Assembly (NCBI RefSeq): GCF_017742835.1
Contig: NZ_CP072392.1
Location: 2,912,387 to 2,976,386, forward strand
Direction: 5' to 3'
DNA from: Aquabacter sp. L1I39
GTDB taxonomy: Bacteria > Pseudomonadota > Alphaproteobacteria > Rhizobiales > Xanthobacteraceae
DNA length: 64,000 bases
Positions within the stretch are counted from its first letter, which is position 1, and the number at the start of each line of letters is the position of its first letter. Below are positions 54,121 through 64,000 of the stretch, one piece after another. A program made the translations under genes and the position numbers. Under the pieces are notes generated by a model. It ran no database searches and was not told the DNA's origin. It was given only the letters and a program-made list of their open reading frames with translations.

Positions 54121-55368
54121 ATGGCGCGGGTGGATTGCGTGGTTCTCGGGGCGGGCATGGTTGGCGTGGGCAGCGCCCTGCACCTCCAGGCTGCTGGCCT
54201 CTCCGTGGTGCTGGTGGACCGCCGCGCGCCCGGTGAGGAAACCTCCTTCGGCAATGCCGGGGTTATCGAAGGCAGCGCGCTTTTCCCGGTCTCCTTCCCG
54301 CGGGACCTCAAAGTGCTGGTGCGCCACGCCTTGAAGCTGGCGCCCCAGAGCAATTACCGCCTGGGCGCCCTGCCGGGCCTCCTGCCCTGGATCTACGCCT
54401 ATTTCGTCGCCTCCGGCACGGCGGGTCTCGCCCAGAGCGCGCGAGAGCTGCGACCGCTGATGGCGGCAGCGCGGGCAGACCATCGGGAACTGGCCGCCGC
54501 TGCCGGAGCGCAGAACCTGTTGCGCCCGACTGGCTGGGTGAAAATCTATCACAGCGAGGCCGATTTCCTCTCCGCCGCGCCCGAGCGGGAGCTGGCACGC
54601 ACGGTGGGCGTCGGCTGCGAGGAACTGGATGCGGTGGGCGTCTGCGCCCTCGAACCCCATCTGAAGCCCAGCTTTGTGCGCGGCTCCTTCTGGCCCGATT
54701 GCGACAATTGCGATGATCCCGGCGGGCTGGTGAAGGCCTATGCGACCCTCTTTGAACAGCGCGGCGGGCTGGTGCTGCGTGGCGATGCCCGCAGCCTGCG
54801 GCGCACCGGTGGCCGCTGGCGGTTGGAAACCGCCGAAGGGCCGGTGGATGCCGAGCGGGTGGTCGCGTGCCTTGGTCCCTGGAGCACTGACCTGTTGGGC
54901 CCGCTGGGCCTGAAGGCGCCCTTCGCGGTGAAGCGCGGCTATCATATCCACTTGGCGCCCGAACCGGGCGTCACGCTCTCCCGCGCCATCGTGGACCGGG
55001 CGGGCGGTTTCTGTCTGCAATCCACCCGCTACGGCATCCGCGCCACCACAGGCATCGAGTTCGCGCTGCGCGATGATCCGCCCGATCCCCGCCAGGCCAA
55101 GTTGGTGGCGCCCCTCGCCCGCCGGCTGCTGCCCCTTGGTGCCGTGCGCGAGGCCGAGCCTTGGCTCGGTCGGCGGCCGGCCTTCCCCGATTCGAAGCCG
55201 GTGCTGGGCGAAATGCCCGGCCAGCCGGGCCTTTGGCTGAATTTCGGCCACAGCCACTGGGGCTTCACGCTCGGCCCCACCACCGGCAAGCTACTGGCGC
55301 AGATGATGACCGGCGCCACCCCCTTCACCGATCCCGCGCCCTATGCGCTGGGACGTTTCACGTCCTAG
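54121..55368 (+). CDS. FAD-dependent oxidoreductase (DadA-like amino acid dehydrogenase)
   Basis: The 415-residue DAO-family flavoprotein starts with the dinucleotide-binding VVLGAGMVGVGSALHLQAAG and continues with VVLVDRRAPGEETSFGNAG, as in D-amino acid dehydrogenase DadA. GRRPAFPDSKPVLGEMP and WLNFGHSHWGFTLGPTTG are near the C-terminus. It probably oxidises a D- or secondary amino acid and passes electrons to the respiratory chain. AGGAGGGAG lies before ATG 54121. Its 3' end overlaps the convergent membrane-protein gene by 11 bases. Confidence 0.9.
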   Translation: MARVDCVVLGAGMVGVGSALHLQAAGLSVVLVDRRAPGEETSFGNAGVIEGSALFPVSFPRDLKVLVRHALKLAPQSNYRLGALPGLLPWIYAYFVASGTAGLAQSARELRPLMAAARADHRELAAAAGAQNLLRPTGWVKIYHSEADFLSAAPERELARTVGVGCEELDAVGVCALEPHLKPSFVRGSFWPDCDNCDDPGGLVKAYATLFEQRGGLVLRGDARSLRRTGGRWRLETAEGPVDAERVVACLGPWSTDLLGPLGLKAPFAVKRGYHIHLAPEPGVTLSRAIVDRAGGFCLQSTRYGIRATTGIEFALRDDPPDPRQAKLVAPLARRLLPLGAVREAEPWLGRRPAFPDSKPVLGEMPGQPGLWLNFGHSHWGFTLGPTTGKLLAQMMTGATPFTDPAPYALGRFTS

Positions 55369-55900
55369 GGGTGGGCACTGGGACGGGGGTGCCGCGGGAA
55401 AAGTAGCGCCGCGGCCGATCGCCCTCCCGCATATAGCCCCAGAAGGCCGCCGCGCCTGCCGTCTGCACCAGGATGCCCGGCAGCAGGGCCGCAAGATCCC
55501 CCACGGTCAGCCCGTCCACCGCCATGGCATTGCGGATGCCGAACTGGCACAGCGCCGTCACCACGGCCCAGGTGGCAAGCAGCCAGGGCGCGACCAGCAG
55601 CGCGTGGGCGGAGCGCTGCACCGTGAGGATGACGAAGCTTAAGGACCAGATGAACAGCGCCAGCTGCGGGATGAGGCCGAGCCGTAGGATCTGTGCGGCC
55701 ATGGACTGGCCCGACAGGCTGTCCACCACGGCGGAAAAGGCGCCCGTTGGCCCCAGCGCTGCGATCAGGCTGAAAATGCCCGCCAGCGGCACCGCCGTGA
55801 TGCCGCAGGCGCACCAGAACAGGATGGCCAACGGCCCGGCCAATGCCGGCTCGTCTGGGCGGCGGCGGCGCGGAGTGAAGATGCGAGGCAAGGAGGGCAT
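55358..55900 (-). CDS. Small four-helix membrane protein (possibly DUF2569)
   Basis: The 180-residue protein has a basic N-terminus and about four hydrophobic segments (~22-48, ~68-95, ~98-120, ~125-150). Near the C-terminus it has FWGYMREGDRPRRYF. This shape fits DUF2569, but I am not certain. ATG 55900 is preceded by no obvious ribosome site. It lies 10 bases after the P1 peptidase gene on the same strand and may be co-transcribed. Confidence 0.7.
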   Translation of the reverse strand: MPSLPRIFTPRRRRPDEPALAGPLAILFWCACGITAVPLAGIFSLIAALGPTGAFSAVVDSLSGQSMAAQILRLGLIPQLALFIWSLSFVILTVQRSAHALLVAPWLLATWAVVTALCQFGIRNAMAVDGLTVGDLAALLPGILVQTAGAAAFWGYMREGDRPRRYFSRGTPVPVPTPRT

Positions 55901-55910
55901 GGGTCTTCCT

Positions 55911-56900
55911 TCAGTCAAACAGGTCGCGCCAGGCCTTTTGGGCGCCGGGGAAGGGCAAGGTCGTGGCTTCGTAAACGGCGCGTCCGATGGCGCGGGCCAT
56001 GACATGGGCGGCAGTGGCGCCGAGGAGTGTTTCCTCGACCAGCGTCACCGGTGCCGCGCTCCGGGCCGTGGCGAGGGCGAAGACGCAGTCGCCATCCTGC
56101 GGCGCGTGGGCGGGGTGAAGCCCGAGCGCAAACCCATCCTGGGCCATGACGGCGAGCCGCCGCGCCTGCGCGACCGAGAGGGCGGCATCGGTGGCGATGA
56201 CGGCAATTGTGGTGTTGGCGCGGGTGCCAAAGCCCTTGATGCGCGGCGCGGTTTCGTCGGGCCAAGGGGCGGGCAGGCCCCGGCCGCCGAACTCCGCGTT
56301 CCGCTCATAGGGCGCGGCGCGCAGCCATGGCCCGTCGCCGACCAGGGGATTGCCGAACGCATTCACCGCCACCAGGGCGCCAACCACATGGCCGGACGGC
56401 GCCCGCGCCGAGGCTGAGCCGAGCCCACCTTTCACGGTTGCCGTCTGGGCGCCGGTGCCGGCGCCCACGGAGCCGAGAGCGAAGGGGCCATCGGCGGCGC
56501 GCGCCAAGGCCTCGATGCCGAGGGCGCGGTAAGGCGGCATGTCGCCCCAGGCCTTTTCGCCGCCATTCAGGAGGTCGAACAGGATGGCCGAGGGCACGAT
56601 GGGCACACGGGCGGCCCCCACCGCAAAGCCGCGCCCCTGGCTTGCCAGCGCAGCCATGACACCGCTTGCGGCATCCAGGCCGAAGGCCGAGCCACCGGAG
56701 AGGACGATGGCATCTATCTTCTCCACAACGGCGGCGGGGGCCAGGAGATCGGTTTCGCGGGTGCCCGGGCTGCCGCCTCGAACGTCCACGGACGCCACTG
56801 CGGGGGCGTCGCAGAGCACAACGGTGCAGCCGGAGCCGAGCGCGAGGTCCTGCGCATGGCCCACCCTGAGGCCGCGGACGTCGGTGATGAGGTTCAGCAA
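55911..56900 (-). CDS. P1-family (DmpA-type) aminopeptidase
   Basis: The protein belongs to the self-processing S58 family. It begins LNLITDVRGLRVGHAQD, has LSGGSAFGLDAASGVMAALASQGRGF, and GGLGSASARAPSGHVVGALVAVNAFG with the Gly-Ser cleavage site whose serine becomes the nucleophile. Two chains would form after autocleavage. I favour TTG 56900 because GGAAGGAAG lies just upstream and the family N-terminus matches; ATG 56942 would add 14 residues. It is cytoplasmic; the substrate may be a D/L- or beta-aminopeptide. Confidence 0.88.
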   Translation of the reverse strand: MLNLITDVRGLRVGHAQDLALGSGCTVVLCDAPAVASVDVRGGSPGTRETDLLAPAAVVEKIDAIVLSGGSAFGLDAASGVMAALASQGRGFAVGAARVPIVPSAILFDLLNGGEKAWGDMPPYRALGIEALARAADGPFALGSVGAGTGAQTATVKGGLGSASARAPSGHVVGALVAVNAFGNPLVGDGPWLRAAPYERNAEFGGRGLPAPWPDETAPRIKGFGTRANTTIAVIATDAALSVAQARRLAVMAQDGFALGLHPAHAPQDGDCVFALATARSAAPVTLVEETLLGATAAHVMARAIGRAVYEATTLPFPGAQKAWRDLFD

Positions 56901-57170
56901 CCCAGCTTCCTTCCGTTCGCCCCGGCTTGTCCCGCGCCTCATGCGACGCAGTGTCTCTGTGCACGATCCGGGCAGGGGATTTCAATCGGCGTGTGGGCGC
57001 GGGGCGCCTTCACATCGCGGGGAGGGGTGAGGTGCGGACTTGCCGTGGCCATGCGCAGGCGCCATGAAGCCCCTGGTCGGCACCCCGGCGGCGGGGCCGG
57101 CATGTGTTCTCGTGCGGAGCCTGTCTTGCGTGTGCGTAGACGGCTTCTGCCTTGCCGCCACTGGGTGCCC

Positions 57171-57902
57171 ATGGCCGACGTCACGCTTCCCGCCGCCTTC
57201 TTTGCCGGGCTTGCCAGCTTCCTGTCCCCCTGCGTCCTGCCGCTGGTGCCGCCTTATCTGTGCTTCCTGGCGGGCACGACGCTGGAAAACCTCACCGCCT
57301 CCGCGCGGCTGGACACGGTGGCGCGGCGCACCTTCTTTGGCTCTCTGCTGTTCGTGGCCGGCTTCAGCCTGGTGTTCGTGGCCCTGGGGGCGGGGGCGTC
57401 GGCCATCGGCGACGTCCTGCGCGCGCATATGGACGTGTTGGGGATGGTGGCGGGCATCGCCATCATCGTCATGGGGCTGAACTTCCTGGGCGTCTTCCGC
57501 ATTCACCTCCTCTCGCGCACCGCCCGCCCAGCGGTGGCGCCGCAGACCGGACTCTGGGGCGCCTTTGTGATGGGGCTGGCCTTTGCCTTCGGATGGACGC
57601 CGTGCCTCGGGCCGGTGCTCGGCGCCATCCTTGCCGTGGCCGGCTCCGAGGCGACGGTGTCGAAGGGCGCGCTGCTGCTGGGTGTCTATTCCGCCGGCCT
57701 GGGCGTGCCCTTCCTGCTGGCTGCCGTGGCGGTGCGGCCGTTCCTGAGAGCCCTCATCCATATGCGGCGCCTGCTGCCGGTGATGGAGAAGGCCATGGGC
57801 GCCTTTCTCGTCATCACCGGCATCGCGTTCATGTCCGGCTGGGTGGCCTCAGCGAGTTATTGGCTCCTGGAGACCTTTCCGGGCCTGTCGAGCATCGGCT
57901 GA
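57171..57902 (+). CDS. ccdA: CcdA-type thiol-disulfide transport protein for cytochrome c biogenesis
   Basis: The 243-residue inner-membrane protein has six helices. Its two redox cysteines are in SFLSPCVLPLVPPYLCFL and FGWTPCLGPVLGAIL, the CcdA/DsbD-beta signature. It passes reducing power from cytoplasmic thioredoxin to periplasmic apocytochrome thiols. ATG 57171 gives the canonical short N-terminus, although no ribosome site is visible. It is a single gene, nine bases from the convergent GST. Confidence 0.93.
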   Translation: MADVTLPAAFFAGLASFLSPCVLPLVPPYLCFLAGTTLENLTASARLDTVARRTFFGSLLFVAGFSLVFVALGAGASAIGDVLRAHMDVLGMVAGIAIIVMGLNFLGVFRIHLLSRTARPAVAPQTGLWGAFVMGLAFAFGWTPCLGPVLGAILAVAGSEATVSKGALLLGVYSAGLGVPFLLAAVAVRPFLRALIHMRRLLPVMEKAMGAFLVITGIAFMSGWVASASYWLLETFPGLSSIG

Positions 57903-57911
57903 GGCTGCGCC

Positions 57912-58532
57912 TCAGGTGAGGGGAATGGCCACCGCCGCTATATAAGCAGGACGCACGCGGATGCGGTCGTACCAGGCTTTGAGATGGGGCAGGTCCGGGC
58001 GTTCAATGTCCATCTCGAACCAGGCATAGGCGAAGCAGCCGAGCGGTATGTCGCCCATGGCAAACGTCTCCCCCGACAGATAGGGCATGCGCGCCAGGTC
58101 CGCATCCACCCGCTTGAAGAGGGTGGCGCAGGTGGCGAGGCCCTTTTCCTGGGCGGCGGTGTCGCGCTGGTCCGGTGCGAGGCGGACCGTGTTCCAGAAC
58201 AGGTCACGGAACGGGGCGGCGAGGGTGGAAGTGGCCCAATCCATCCATTTGTCGCCGACAGCGCGCACCGCCGGATCGGCGTGCCACAGGCGGCCCTCGC
58301 CGTACTTGGCGCTCAGATAGCGCACGATGGCGTTGGATTCCCACAGGATGAATCCGTCATCCTCAATGCAGGGCACGAGACCGTTGGGGTTCATGGCCCG
58401 GTAGGGGGCATCGTTCACCACTCCGAACGCGCCGCCCGCCTCGATGCGCTCGAAGGGAAGGTTGAGTTCGTTGGCGCACCAGACGGCTTTCTTCACATTT
58501 GTGGAATTGGCGCGTCCCCAGATTTTCAGCAT
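57912..58532 (-). CDS. Glutathione S-transferase
   Basis: This 206-residue GST has an N-terminal thioredoxin fold (MLKIWGRANSTNVKKAVWC, NPNGLVPCIEDDGFILWESNAIVRYL with the glutathione-binding ES) and an all-helical C-terminal domain (FAMGDIPLGCFAYAWFEM). Ser10/Asn12 near the N-terminus place it among the Ser/Cys-type bacterial GSTs. A GAGGAA ribosome-like site precedes the ATG. The substrate is unknown. Confidence 0.93.
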   Translation of the reverse strand: MLKIWGRANSTNVKKAVWCANELNLPFERIEAGGAFGVVNDAPYRAMNPNGLVPCIEDDGFILWESNAIVRYLSAKYGEGRLWHADPAVRAVGDKWMDWATSTLAAPFRDLFWNTVRLAPDQRDTAAQEKGLATCATLFKRVDADLARMPYLSGETFAMGDIPLGCFAYAWFEMDIERPDLPHLKAWYDRIRVRPAYIAAVAIPLT

Positions 58533-58672
58533 GCGTTCCTCCTGAGAGGGGCCACCCGGGGCATGGGCTTATCCCCGCGGCGGGCGGGAGCCCTGCGTCA
58601 CCCCCGTTTCTAGAACCGGATCCCGCCGGATTGAAGCAATCTGTCCGTGCATCTCGATGCGGATCTGCCAAT

Positions 58673-58703
58673 GAAAAAGGGCCCGCGCCATAGCGCGAGC
58701 CCC
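58673..58703 (-). terminator. Rho-independent terminator after livK
   Basis: In the minus-strand RNA, GGGCTCGCGC (58702-58693) pairs with GCGCGGGCCC (58688-58679) with one G-U pair and a 4-base loop. Five T residues follow (58678-58674). It ends the liv operon. Confidence 0.85.
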
Positions 58704-58726
58704 CGAAGCCTCAATTGCGACGCGGC

Positions 58727-59830
58727 TCACATCTCGCTGTAGCCGCCATCCTTCCAGACATAGACCACATAGTCCTTCTTGGTGATGTCGCCCTTCTTGT
58801 CGAAGGAGAGCGGACCAAGCACCGTCTGGAAGGTGGCGCCGGAATGCATGTAGTCCGCGATCTTCTTGGGGTCGTTGGACTTAACGGCCTCGGCGGCCTG
58901 CTTGATGATCTGGGCTGCGGCGTAGGAGTAGAGCACGTAGCCTTCAGGATCGACGCCCTTGGCCTTGAACTTCTCCACCACTTCCTTGGCGGCGGGGTTC
59001 TTGCGCGGATCGGGACCGAAGGTCATCAGCGTGCCGGCGGCGCCAGGGCCGGCAATGGTCCAGAACTCCTTGTCGGTGATGCCGTCGCCGGAGAACAGGA
59101 CGGTGGTCAGGCCCTGGTCGCGCATCTGGCGCACCAGGAGGCCAGCTTCCGGATGCAGGCCGCCATAATAGACCAGGTCGACGCCGGCCGCCTTCAGCTT
59201 GGACACGAGGGCGGAATAGTCCTTCTCGCCGGGATTGATGCCCTCATAGAGGACTTCCTTCACGCCACCCTTGTTCATGGCCTTCTGGGTCTCGTCCGCC
59301 AGACCCTTGCCGTAAGGGGTCTTGTCGTGAACGATGGCGACCTTCTTGCCCTTGAAGTTCTGGACGATGTAGTCACCCGCCACGGCGCCCTGCTGGTCAT
59401 CGCGGCCGCAGGTGCGGAACGTGTTCCACATCTTGCGCTCGGTGAATTGCGGGTTGGTGGAGGCGGGGCTGATCTGGAGCACGCCGGCCTCTTCATAGTC
59501 CGTCGAGGTCGGAATGGAGACGCCGGAATTGAAGTGGCCGATGACGTATGTCACGCCGTCGGAAATGAACTTGTTGGCCGCCGACTTGCCCTGCTCGGGC
59601 TTGGAGGCGTCGTCACCCACATAAAGCTCGATCTTCTGGCCATTGATGCCACCGGCGGCATTGATGTCGGCCACCGCCTGCTCGACGCCGGTCTTCAACT
59701 GGGCGCCGAAGGCGGCATTCGAGCCAGTCATGGGGCCGCCGACGCCGAGCTTGACGGGCGCCTGGGCGAAGGCGGGGCTCAAGGCGAGCCCCGCGCCGAG
59801 CGCGAGCCCGGCCAGTAGAAGCTTCTTCAT
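58727..59830 (-). CDS. livK: Branched-chain amino acid ABC transporter, substrate-binding protein
   Basis: The 367-residue periplasmic protein has a signal peptide (MKKLLLAGLALGAGLALSPAFA). LIV-binding features are KLGVGGPMTGSNAAFGAQ, VADINAAGGINGQKIEL, YVIGHFNSGVSIPTS and PASTNPQFTERK. It presents leucine/isoleucine/valine or a related amino acid to LivHMFG. GAGGAG lies before ATG 59830. It is the last gene of the operon, 154 bases after the small membrane protein. Confidence 0.96.
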   Translation of the reverse strand: MKKLLLAGLALGAGLALSPAFAQAPVKLGVGGPMTGSNAAFGAQLKTGVEQAVADINAAGGINGQKIELYVGDDASKPEQGKSAANKFISDGVTYVIGHFNSGVSIPTSTDYEEAGVLQISPASTNPQFTERKMWNTFRTCGRDDQQGAVAGDYIVQNFKGKKVAIVHDKTPYGKGLADETQKAMNKGGVKEVLYEGINPGEKDYSALVSKLKAAGVDLVYYGGLHPEAGLLVRQMRDQGLTTVLFSGDGITDKEFWTIAGPGAAGTLMTFGPDPRKNPAAKEVVEKFKAKGVDPEGYVLYSYAAAQIIKQAAEAVKSNDPKKIADYMHSGATFQTVLGPLSFDKKGDITKKDYVVYVWKDGGYSEM

Positions 59831-59984
59831 CCGGTTCTCCTCTGTCTGACGGTGCCGGCCTGATGCCAGCCCGTCGGGTTGTTCGCGTCGGAAGAGCCTG
59901 AGGCGTCGCTGCACCCCAGGGCGGCACGCCTCACCGAGCGGCATTGTGCCAAATTCCCGTCCGCTGTCGATGGCGCGGACCGGA

Positions 59985-60449
59985 TCATGCGGTTCCGTCC
60001 TGCGCATCGGCACGGGTGCGCCAGGCCAGCGTGCCGGCAGGCTCATAGAGCCAGTCATAGCGTTCGATCATCTGCTTCCGCCGCACCGCACGGAAACCGA
60101 GCGTGGCAAGGGAGAGCAGCAGGATGAACTCGACCGCCGCATGGGTGTCGAAAGCCAGCGTTCCCTGGAACAAGGCGAAGTGACAGAAGCGGACCGCCCC
60201 AGTCAGGAGCAGGCAATAGATCACCACCTGCCAATACGGGCTCCATCCCTTGGCCACCGCGCGGCCCGTAAGCCAGGCGGCGCCACCGCCCAGGAACAGC
60301 GTCACCAGCATGAAGTCGCCGAGAGACACCTCCACGACGAGGCCGGGCCGCACGATGAACAGCGCCAGGACCACAGCCACCCCCAGAAGCGGCAGGATCA
60401 CCATGGGTGCCGCGAAGCGGCCGGGATGCGCGAGCGGCGTGGATGCCAT
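59985..60449 (-). CDS. Small membrane protein of the liv operon (DUF6867-like)
   Basis: The 154-residue protein has about four hydrophobic segments (MVILPLLGVAVVLALFIV; FMLVTLFLGGGAAWL; QVVIYCLLLTGAVRF; HAAVEFILLLSLATLGF) and ends RYDWLYEPAGTLAWR. A protein like this is regularly found between livF and livK in rhizobial liv operons (family name from memory). Its role is unknown. ATG 60449 is one base after the livF stop. Confidence 0.78.
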   Translation of the reverse strand: MASTPLAHPGRFAAPMVILPLLGVAVVLALFIVRPGLVVEVSLGDFMLVTLFLGGGAAWLTGRAVAKGWSPYWQVVIYCLLLTGAVRFCHFALFQGTLAFDTHAAVEFILLLSLATLGFRAVRRKQMIERYDWLYEPAGTLAWRTRADAQDGTA

Positions 60450-60450
60450 G

Positions 60451-61169
60451 TCAGCCTCCCCCTTCCAGATAGGCGGCGCGTACTTCCGGGCTCTCCAGCA
60501 ATTGGCGGCCGGTGCCGGACATGGTGATGGCGCCGTTGACCAGCACATAGCCGCGATGCGCGAGCTTCAGCGCGTGATAGGCATTCTGTTCCACCAGGAA
60601 GACGGTGAGGCCCTCGGTCTGGTTGAGGTCGCGGATCACGTCGAAGATCTGACGCACCACCAGGGGGGCCAGGCCCAGGGACGGCTCATCCAGGAGCAGA
60701 AGCCGGGGCCGGCTCATCAAGGCGCGGGCGATGGCGAGCATCTGCTGCTCGCCGCCCGATAGCGTTCCGCCCCGCTGGTACAGGCGCTCCTTGAGGCGGG
60801 GGAACATCTCGAATACCCGCTCCAGGTCCGTCTCGAAATGGGCGTAGCCGTCAATGGCGGCACCCATCTGGAGGTTCTCGTAGACCGTCATGCGCGGGAA
60901 GATCCGCCGTCCTTCCGGAGACTGGGCGATGCGGCGGCGGGAGATTTCATGGGTGGGCAGGCGGGTGATGTCCTCCCCCGCGAACCGGATCTCACCGGTG
61001 CTGGCGCGGGGAGCCCCGCACACCGTCATCATCAAGGTGGACTTGCCGGCCCCGTTCGCACCGATGATGGTGACGATCTCGCCCTCATTGACATCGAGGT
61101 CCACGCCCTTGAGGGCGATGATCTTGCCGTAATGGGTCCGCACGTCGCGGATGGAAAGGAGCGGCGCGC

Positions 61170-61173
<4 letters not shown>
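60451..61173 (-). CDS. livF: Branched-chain amino acid ABC transporter, ATPase LivF
   Basis: The 240-residue ATPase has Walker A GANGAGKST (38-46), the signature TLSGGEQQMLAIARAL, Walker B LLLLDEPSLGLAP and a switch His in VFLVEQNAYHALKLAHRG-type sequence. It pairs with LivG to drive import. Overlaps livG by four bases. Confidence 0.97.
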
Positions 61174-62077
<904 letters not shown>

Positions 62078-62081
<4 letters not shown>

Positions 62082-63508
62082 CCGTGGCCCTCCTTCACCA
62101 GATCGCCCGACACCTTCTTGCGTTCCTTCAGGAAGATGGTCGCCATCCTGCTGGATACGAGGCCGCGCGGACGCCAGACCATCACCGCCACCATGGCGAA
62201 GCCGAAGATGAGCATGCGGTAGAGCGTTGGGTCGAAATCCGGCCCGAACAGCCAGGGATCCTTGAGGAAGGTCAGGTTGCGCAGCATCTCCATGCCACCG
62301 ATGAGCAGGATGGCGGAGGCGGCCACCCCCATCTGCGATCCCATGCCACCCAGCACGACAATGGCCAAAATGACGGCGGATTCCATGAAGGTGAAGGATT
62401 CCGGCGACACAAACCGGATGCGCACGGCGAAGAAGGCCCCGGCAAAGCCACCGAACATGGCGCCCGTGGCAAAGGCGGTCAGCTTGGTGAGCGTGGTGTT
62501 GATGCCGAGCGACCGGCAGGCGATCTCGTCTTCACGCAACGCCTCCCAGGCCCGTCCCACCGGCATGCGGCGCAGGCGCACCGTGGCGATGGCGGTCAGT
62601 GCGGCAAGCACCAGGATGACGAAATAAAGGAAGATGTTGCGGTGCATGGGATCGAACCCAAGCCCGAACCGCGCCGCGAACCCGGCCTCCCCGGAGGAGA
62701 AGGGAATGCCGAAGAAGGTGATGGGCGGGATGGAGGAAATGCCCGCCCCGCCATTGGTCAGGTCCACCCAATTGATGAGCACGAGGCGGATGATCTCGCC
62801 GAAGGCCAGCGTCACGATGGCGAGATAGTCGCCCCGCAGCCGCAGCACGGGGAAGCCGAGGATGACGCCCCACAGGGCGGCGAGCAGGCCGGACACCGGC
62901 AGGCAGACCCAGAAACTCCACGCCTTCCAGAAATCCGCTCCGAGTGCGCCGGCGAAGAACTCGTTCACCGGGATGCTGGTGGAGAGAAGCGCGAACGTGT
63001 AGGCGCCCACCGCATAGAAGGCGACATAGCCAAGGTCGAGCAGGCCGGCGAGGCCCACCACGATGTTCAGCCCCCAGCCCAGCATCACATAAGTGAGAAT
63101 GTAAATGCCGAGGTCGATCCAGTAGCGGCTCGGGCCCAGGCCGCCCGAGCCCAGGATCGCGAGTGCGGGATAGAGCACCAGGAGCGCGAAGAAGGCGGGC
63201 TTCGCCACGGCGCCCACTCGCTCGCCGAAGGCGGCGAGGTGCGGATTGCCACCGGTCCGTTTCACCCGCCCCGGCCGCCACAAGGTGAGGAGGAGAATGA
63301 AGCGCAGCACCGCGACCAGGCCCGCGAAGATCGCCACCAGGCCGAAGCGATAGGTGAGGATGAGCGGTCCCTCGGAGGTCTCCGTGGCGCGCATGCCCAC
63401 CAGGGGCAGGAAGAGCAGGGCGGTGATCGCCCCGCTGATGAGGGCATCCTTGAGGGCCGATCCAAGGGCCGAGGGCGGGGTCTTCGCCGGCGCGGCGAGG
63501 GCCATCAC
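62078..63508 (-). CDS. livM: Branched-chain amino acid ABC transporter, permease LivM
   Basis: The 476-residue permease has an N-terminal extension with extra helices (~20-130), as in other alphaproteobacterial LivM. The core has GWGLNIVVGLAGLLDLGYVAFYAVGAY, FPVLRLRGDYLAIVTLAFGEI, GRAWEALREDEIACRSLGIN (coupling helix EAA loop) and VILGGMGS-like VVLGGMGSQMG. Overlaps livG and livH by four bases each. Confidence 0.96.
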
Positions 63509-64000
63509 ACCTTCTCCACTTCCGGCCGCCCGAGCAGGCCCTGCGGCATGAAGATGAGCGTGATGGCGAGGATGGAGAACGCCGCCACGTCCTTGTATTC
63601 GATGGAGAAATAGGCCGACCAGAAGGTCTCGATGAGGCCGATCAGCAGGCCGCCCAGCACCGCCCCCGGCAGCGAGCCGATGCCCCCGAGAACCGCCGCG
63701 GTGAAGGCTTTGACGCCGGGCACGAAGCCGTCAGCGAAATTCACCACGCCGTAATACATGAGGTAGAGCACACCGGCGACGGCCGCGAGCGCGGCGCCGA
63801 TGACGAAGGTCAGGGATATCGTGCGGTCCACATCGACCCCCAGCAACGCCGCCATCTTGCGGTCCTGCTCGCAGGCCCGCTGCGCTCGCCCGAGTGGCGT
63901 CTTCTGAACCAGCCACCAGAAGGCGCCCAGCAACACCGCCGTCACCACCATGATGAGGATCTGCTTGTACGCCAGCGTCACCTGATAGGAACCGGTGTCG
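63505..64000 (-). CDS. livH: Branched-chain amino acid ABC transporter, permease LivH, C-terminal part (cut by window edge)
   Basis: About 164 residues from the C-terminus are inside the window; the N-terminal half lies beyond 64000. It has LGRAQRACEQDRKMAALLGVD (coupling loop), FVIGAALAAVAGVLYLMYYG and GVKAFTAAVLGGIGSLPGAVLGG, ending FMPQGLLGRPEVEKV. Partners LivM as the translocation pore. Overlaps livM by ATGA. Confidence 0.95.
   Translation of the reverse strand, partial: DTGSYQVTLAYKQILIMVVTAVLLGAFWWLVQKTPLGRAQRACEQDRKMAALLGVDVDRTISLTFVIGAALAAVAGVLYLMYYGVVNFADGFVPGVKAFTAAVLGGIGSLPGAVLGGLLIGLIETFWSAYFSIEYKDVAAFSILAITLIFMPQGLLGRPEVEKV

Overview
The window is GC-rich, densely packed chromosomal DNA with no transposase, phage gene, CRISPR array, tRNA or rRNA that I can recognise. 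Gene content and order point to an alphaproteobacterium of the order Hyphomicrobiales (Rhizobiales). The markers are glyA-nrdR-ribD-ribE-ribH-nusB-thiL, rlpA-DD-carboxypeptidase-tmk-holB-metG, coxB-coxA-ctaB-small protein-ctaG-coxC-DUF983-surf1, a plant-type gshA, an IalB-family protein and a liv operon carrying a small membrane protein. Xanthobacteraceae (Xanthobacter/Azorhizobium/Ancylobacter) is my best guess, by inference only.

Layout. 1-4455: a thiolase (cut by the window edge) and an IclR regulator face a tripartite TRAP carboxylate transporter (dctP plus a fused dctQM); two matching palindromes lie in the divergent gap. 4823-10418: a tightly overlapping block with rlpA, a DD-carboxypeptidase-like protein, tmk, holB and metG. 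10488-15961: a TonB-dependent uptake locus, with a receptor and a His/Cys-rich DUF2946 protein on one strand and a dedicated exbB-exbD-tonB on the other. 15998-17149: an unassigned polytopic membrane protein. 17352-23033: glyA, nrdR, riboflavin synthesis, nusB and thiL. 23034-23263: an unusual gene-free cluster of hairpins. 23264-26200: a periplasmic LTxxQ-type protein divergent from an OmpR-type response regulator and histidine kinase. 26368-27445: ohr and a small secreted protein.

27747-37625 is a fatty-acid degradation module. One strand carries a MerR-type regulator, thiolase, a two-domain hydroxyacyl-CoA dehydrogenase/enoyl-CoA hydratase, acyl-CoA dehydrogenase and an SCP2 protein. The other carries a FadL-type outer-membrane porin and an acyl-CoA synthetase. 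37794-46693 holds mixed housekeeping and accessory genes: an AI-2E-family permease, gshA, an EamA transporter, a LysR regulator, DUF1127, DUF937, a Kef-type antiporter and IalB. 47136-53990 is the aa3 cytochrome c oxidase operon with its haem A and copper assembly factors, preceded by a perfect FNR/FixK-type palindrome. 54121-58532 holds a DadA-like oxidoreductase, a small membrane protein, a P1 peptidase, ccdA and a glutathione S-transferase. 58727-64000 is a branched-chain amino acid ABC transporter operon read on the minus strand (livH-livM-livG-livF-small membrane protein-livK), with livH cut by the window edge.

Many neighbours overlap by four bases (ATGA, GTGA or TTGA), indicating translational coupling. 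Start codons were chosen from these overlaps, Shine-Dalgarno-like sequence, signal peptides and known family N-termini. No database search was run; family names rest on recognised motifs and gene order.
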